Under the pieces are notes generated by a model. The model was not told where the DNA came from, did no database searches, and saw nothing but the letters and a program-made list of their open reading frames with translations. From the NCBI GenBank assembly GCA_945918815.1, contig CAMEIU010000105.1, forward strand, positions 1 through 7,921: a stretch of DNA of 7,921 bases, given 5' to 3'. Positions within the stretch are counted from its first letter, which is position 1; each line of letters opens with the position of its first letter. A program made the position numbers and the translations under genes. Shown piece by piece: positions 6,457 through 7,921 of this stretch. This DNA is from an uncultured Clostridia bacterium. GTDB lineage: Bacteria > Bacillota > Clostridia > Oscillospirales > Oscillospiraceae.

Positions 6457-6496
6457 CTGAACGGAAAATTGTGAATACTAGACAGAAACGAGAGAG

Positions 6497-6530
6497 ACAA
6501 TGGACAATTGACAATGGACAATTGACAATG
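6497..6530 (+). repeat. 14-bp tandem repeat, 2.4 units
   Basis: The unit ACAATGGACAATTG occurs twice in perfect tandem (6497-6510, 6511-6524), followed by a third partial ACAATG. The internal CAATTG is palindromic. It is non-coding, between the ARG box and repeat copy B. Slippage-prone short repeats of this look are common in intergenic DNA; no function is evident. Confidence 0.8.
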
Positions 6531-6570
6531 AATGTGACCGCTTTGCGGACGATCTATATTTACACTGTTT

Positions 6571-6660
6571 TGTAGGGCGTGGCGACCCGACGCGCCGTAG
6601 GGCAGCTTCGTCCAGAATGCGGCTGCCTGTCAGCGGCATGTCCAGTGGCCGTGCCCTACA
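6571..6660 (+). repeat. MITE-like palindromic repeat, copy B
   Basis: A 90-bp copy of the same element as 5433-5524, in the same orientation, from TGTAGGGCGTGGC to GCCGTGCCCTACA. The ends are nearly identical to copy A (GGCGACCCGACGCGCCGT; GTCCAGTGGCCGTGCCCTA), while the central 30 bp differ. It lies 27 nt upstream of the rubrerythrin -35. Its right end is followed by GAAGCTTTTTC, so on the plus strand the terminal hairpin plus T run could stop transcription arriving from the left. Confidence 0.85.
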
Positions 6661-6687
6661 GAAGCTTTTTCAATCTTTGCAATGCGA

Positions 6688-6716
6688 TTGACAAAGGCGC
6701 GCAGCGCGAATATAAT
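6688..6716 (+). promoter_or_regulatory. Perfect consensus sigma-A promoter of rubrerythrin
   Basis: TTGACA (6688-6693) and TATAAT (6711-6716) are exact consensus hexamers with an ideal 17-nt spacer. Transcription should begin near 6723, leaving a leader of about 44 nt before the ATG. The spacer holds a small GC palindrome, CGCGC-A-GCGCG, which could affect promoter geometry or serve as an operator. I found no convincing PerR box. Confidence 0.9.
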
Positions 6717-6766
6717 AAAATTCAAGAAGCATTCCAATTATATTTATATGAAGGGAGATTTTTACA

Positions 6767-7306
6767 ATGGAACTGAAAGGCTCTAAGACCGAAAAAAATC
6801 TGCTGGCGGCCTTTGCCGGCGAATCCCAGGCTTACACCAAGTATGGCTACTATGCCTCCCGGGCCAAGAAGGACGGCTATGAGCAGATTGCCGCCATCTT
6901 CACCGAGACGGCTGCCAATGAGAAGGAGCACGCCAAGCTGTGGTTCAAGCTGCTCCACGGCGGTGCGGTGCCCGGCACCATGGACAACCTGGAGGACGCT
7001 GCCGCCGGTGAAAACTATGAGTGGACCGATATGTACGCCGGTTTCGCCAAGGAGGCCCGGGAAGAGGGCTTCGACAAGATCGCCGAGCTGTTCGAGGGCG
7101 TGGCCGCCATTGAAAAGGAGCATGAGGAGCGGTATCTGAAGCTTCTGGCCAACGTGAAGGACGGCCTGGTCTTCACCAAGGACGGCGACAAGATCTGGAA
7201 GTGCCGCAACTGCGGCCATGTGGTCGTCGGCAAGGAAGCCCCCGCGGTCTGCCCCGTCTGCGCCCATCCTCAGGCCTACTTTGAGATCAAGGCGGAGAAC
7301 TATTAA
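6767..7306 (+). CDS. rbr: Rubrerythrin
   Basis: This is a cytoplasmic non-haem iron peroxidase that reduces hydrogen peroxide to water in anaerobes, fed by electrons from rubredoxin/NAD(P)H oxidoreductase. At 179 residues it is close to the classic two-domain form. The N-terminal ferritin-like four-helix domain (about 1-135) has all diiron ligands: E19 (GESQAYTKY), E52 and H55 (NEKEH), E82 and E85 (GENYEWTDMY), E116 and H119 (EKEH). The C-terminal rubredoxin domain (about 143-175) has the four Fe-binding cysteines C146, C149, C162 and C165, and ends with the typical AYFEIKAENY. RBS AAGGGAG is 9 nt from the ATG. It is monocistronic, with a perfect promoter at 6688-6716 and a terminator at 7318-7355, suggesting strong, largely constitutive expression. 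It is intact and unremarkable for the family. Confidence 0.98.
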   Translation: MELKGSKTEKNLLAAFAGESQAYTKYGYYASRAKKDGYEQIAAIFTETAANEKEHAKLWFKLLHGGAVPGTMDNLEDAAAGENYEWTDMYAGFAKEAREEGFDKIAELFEGVAAIEKEHEERYLKLLANVKDGLVFTKDGDKIWKCRNCGHVVVGKEAPAVCPVCAHPQAYFEIKAENY

Positions 7307-7317
7307 GTCTCGATCGA

Positions 7318-7355
7318 ATAAGAGACCCGGAGCAAGCTCCGGGTCTCTTATTTTT
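7318..7355 (+). terminator. Strong intrinsic terminator of rubrerythrin, shared with the convergent gene
   Basis: A perfect 15-bp stem (7318-7332 with 7337-7351) and a CAAG tetraloop are followed by TTTTT on the plus strand. The stop codon of the convergent small gene (7354-7356) lies inside the T tract. In the minus direction the stem is followed by TTCGATC, so it may work less efficiently that way. Confidence 0.95.
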
Positions 7356-7614
7356 ACAGGTCCTGCAGGTCCGCCGCCGTCAGGTCGTTTTCAAGGTTGT
7401 CCCGTGCCAGATCCGTATCGAGAACGGGGTAGACATTGGACGGAATGGGCCGGTCGTGGTAGACCTTCAGATGGGGGCCTCCGGTCCCGGCAATGATGGG
7501 ATTGGCCTTGGCGTTTCCGTGCTTGGCCTTGCCCTGAATCTCAGGCACCGGCGGCGCGCTGTTCCGCGGACGGTTCTTGGTCCAATCCGGCCGCGCCATC
7601 CCTTGCTTCGCCAT
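7354..7614 (-). CDS. Small conserved-looking hypothetical protein (86 aa)
   Basis: Function unknown. Visible features are a basic, Pro/Asn-rich N-terminal half (MAKQGMARPDWTKNRPRN, then PPVPEIQGKAKHG) with no hydrophobic segment, a central VYHDRPIPSNVYPVLDTD, and an acidic C-terminus LARDNLENDLTAADLQDL. No signal peptide, cysteine pair or known catalytic motif is seen, so it is likely a soluble cytoplasmic protein, possibly partly disordered. ATG 7614 has GAGG 8 nt upstream; the in-frame GTG at 7623 overlaps the RBS and is less likely. Upstream, only a poor promoter is visible on the minus strand (TTGATT, 15 nt, TACGAT). The good RBS, tidy placement against a terminator, and my impression that similar small proteins occur in gut Oscillospiraceae support a real gene. 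Confidence 0.7.
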   Translation of the reverse strand: MAKQGMARPDWTKNRPRNSAPPVPEIQGKAKHGNAKANPIIAGTGGPHLKVYHDRPIPSNVYPVLDTDLARDNLENDLTAADLQDL

Positions 7615-7665
7615 AAAAATCACCTCAGGATAGTTTGCGTGGGAATTTCAATCGTATGCGAAGTA

Positions 7666-7674
7666 TGGTATAAT
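7666..7674 (+). promoter_or_regulatory. Orphan extended -10 element with no clear gene
   Basis: TGGTATAAT is a consensus extended -10 (TGnTATAAT). The -35 position 17 nt upstream is only TTTCAA (3 of 6). The sole reading frame behind it is a 27-codon ORF (7687-7770, beginning MTIGINKQGQISCKG) with a poor RBS, whose TAG stop is supplied by the left end of repeat copy C. It may be chance, a small RNA start, or the remnant of a gene interrupted by the repeat. Confidence 0.3.
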
Positions 7675-7765
7675 CAAAGCGGGATTATGACTATCGGGAT
7701 AAATAAGCAAGGGCAAATATCTTGCAAGGGATCCAAAGACGCTGTCATGGTTGCGAAAAAGCTTA

Positions 7766-7854
7766 TGTAGGGCACGGCCACTGGACGTGCCGCCTGTAGG
7801 CACTGCGTCATGGAACCGGCTGCCAAACGGCGCGTCGAGTCGCCGCGCCCTACA
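7766..7854 (-). repeat. MITE-like palindromic repeat, copy C (inverted)
   Basis: An 89-bp copy in the opposite orientation to A and B. Read on the minus strand, its first 39 bases match copy A with one difference, and its last 27 (from CGGCACGTCCAGTGG to CCCTACA) are identical; the middle has diverged. Terminal repeats are TGTAGGGCACGGC and GCCGCGCCCTACA. On the minus strand it is followed by TAAGCTTTTTC, the same 10-mer (AAGCTTTTTC) that follows copy B. Confidence 0.85.
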
Positions 7855-7881
7855 GTGGGCATTGTACGATTTCACAGAAAT

Positions 7882-7905
7882 GACAGTGTGAGACAGAACC
7901 CTGTC
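7882..7905. other. Small hairpin with two alternative left arms
   Basis: CTGTC (7901-7905) can pair with GACAG at 7892-7896 (AACC loop) or with GACAG at 7882-7886; the latter extends to TGACAG/CTGTCA. No gene is visible around it before the window ends. It may be the start of a regulatory leader or the edge of another repeat lying outside. Confidence 0.35.
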
Positions 7906-7921
7906 ATAAAAATCCGTGTGC

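Noticed and set aside
6706..6723. PerR-like box at the rubrerythrin -10
   Set aside because: AATATAATAAAATTC shares AT content with the PerR consensus, but the dyad symmetry is poor and the match is explained by the -10 itself.
6579..6776. 65-codon plus-strand frame upstream of rubrerythrin
   Set aside because: It is mostly a translation of repeat copy B and the rubrerythrin promoter.
7648..7875. 75-codon minus-strand frame near the right end
   Set aside because: The first third is repeat copy C translated; no RBS or motif.
6361..7921. CRISPR array or tRNA/rRNA gene in the intergenic regions
   Set aside because: The repeats are two or three dispersed palindromes without regular spacers, and I saw no tRNA cloverleaf or rRNA sequence.

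Overview
The window looks like chromosomal DNA of a GC-rich anaerobic Firmicute, most likely in the Oscillospiraceae (Flavonifractor/Lawsonibacter/Oscillibacter-like). Signs are strong AGGAGG-type ribosome binding sites, substrate-binding proteins with lipoprotein signal peptides, sigma-A promoters, a rubrerythrin, and short palindromic 'TGTAGGG...CCCTACA' repeats of a kind I associate with that group. The family-level placement is inference.

Positions 1-6360 hold a leftward (minus strand) block of two polar-amino-acid ABC uptake systems with a peptidase between them. The upstream system A is a binding protein (5539-6360), permease (4617-5402) and ATPase (3887-4633, overlapping the permease by 17 nt). 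It is followed by an AbgB-like M20 amidohydrolase (2354-3799). The downstream system B has its own near-consensus promoter (2186-2214) and comprises a binding protein (1339-2133), a permease (580-1233) and an ATPase cut by the window edge (1-567). A plausible reading is that one or both systems import amino acids or small amino-acid conjugates and the cytoplasmic hydrolase releases the free amino acid. An 18-bp site matching the ArgR/AhrC ARG box upstream of system A suggests arginine-responsive control.

Positions 6361-6766 are a divergent intergenic region. It carries the ARG box, a weak leftward promoter candidate, a 14-bp tandem repeat, one copy of a ~90-bp MITE-like repeat, and a perfect consensus sigma-A promoter for the rightward rubrerythrin gene (6767-7306). 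Rubrerythrin ends in a strong terminator shared with a convergent gene for an 86-residue protein of unknown function (7354-7614). From 7615 to the end I see no convincing gene: there is an orphan extended -10 element, an inverted copy of the 90-bp repeat and a small hairpin.

The most informative points are the ARG box, palindromic repeats in three of the gaps inside the transporter clusters (including directly after both binding-protein genes), the loss of the usual ligand-binding arginine in the system B binding protein, and a basic insertion in the system A permease. I do not see a novel defence, mobile or biosynthetic system.
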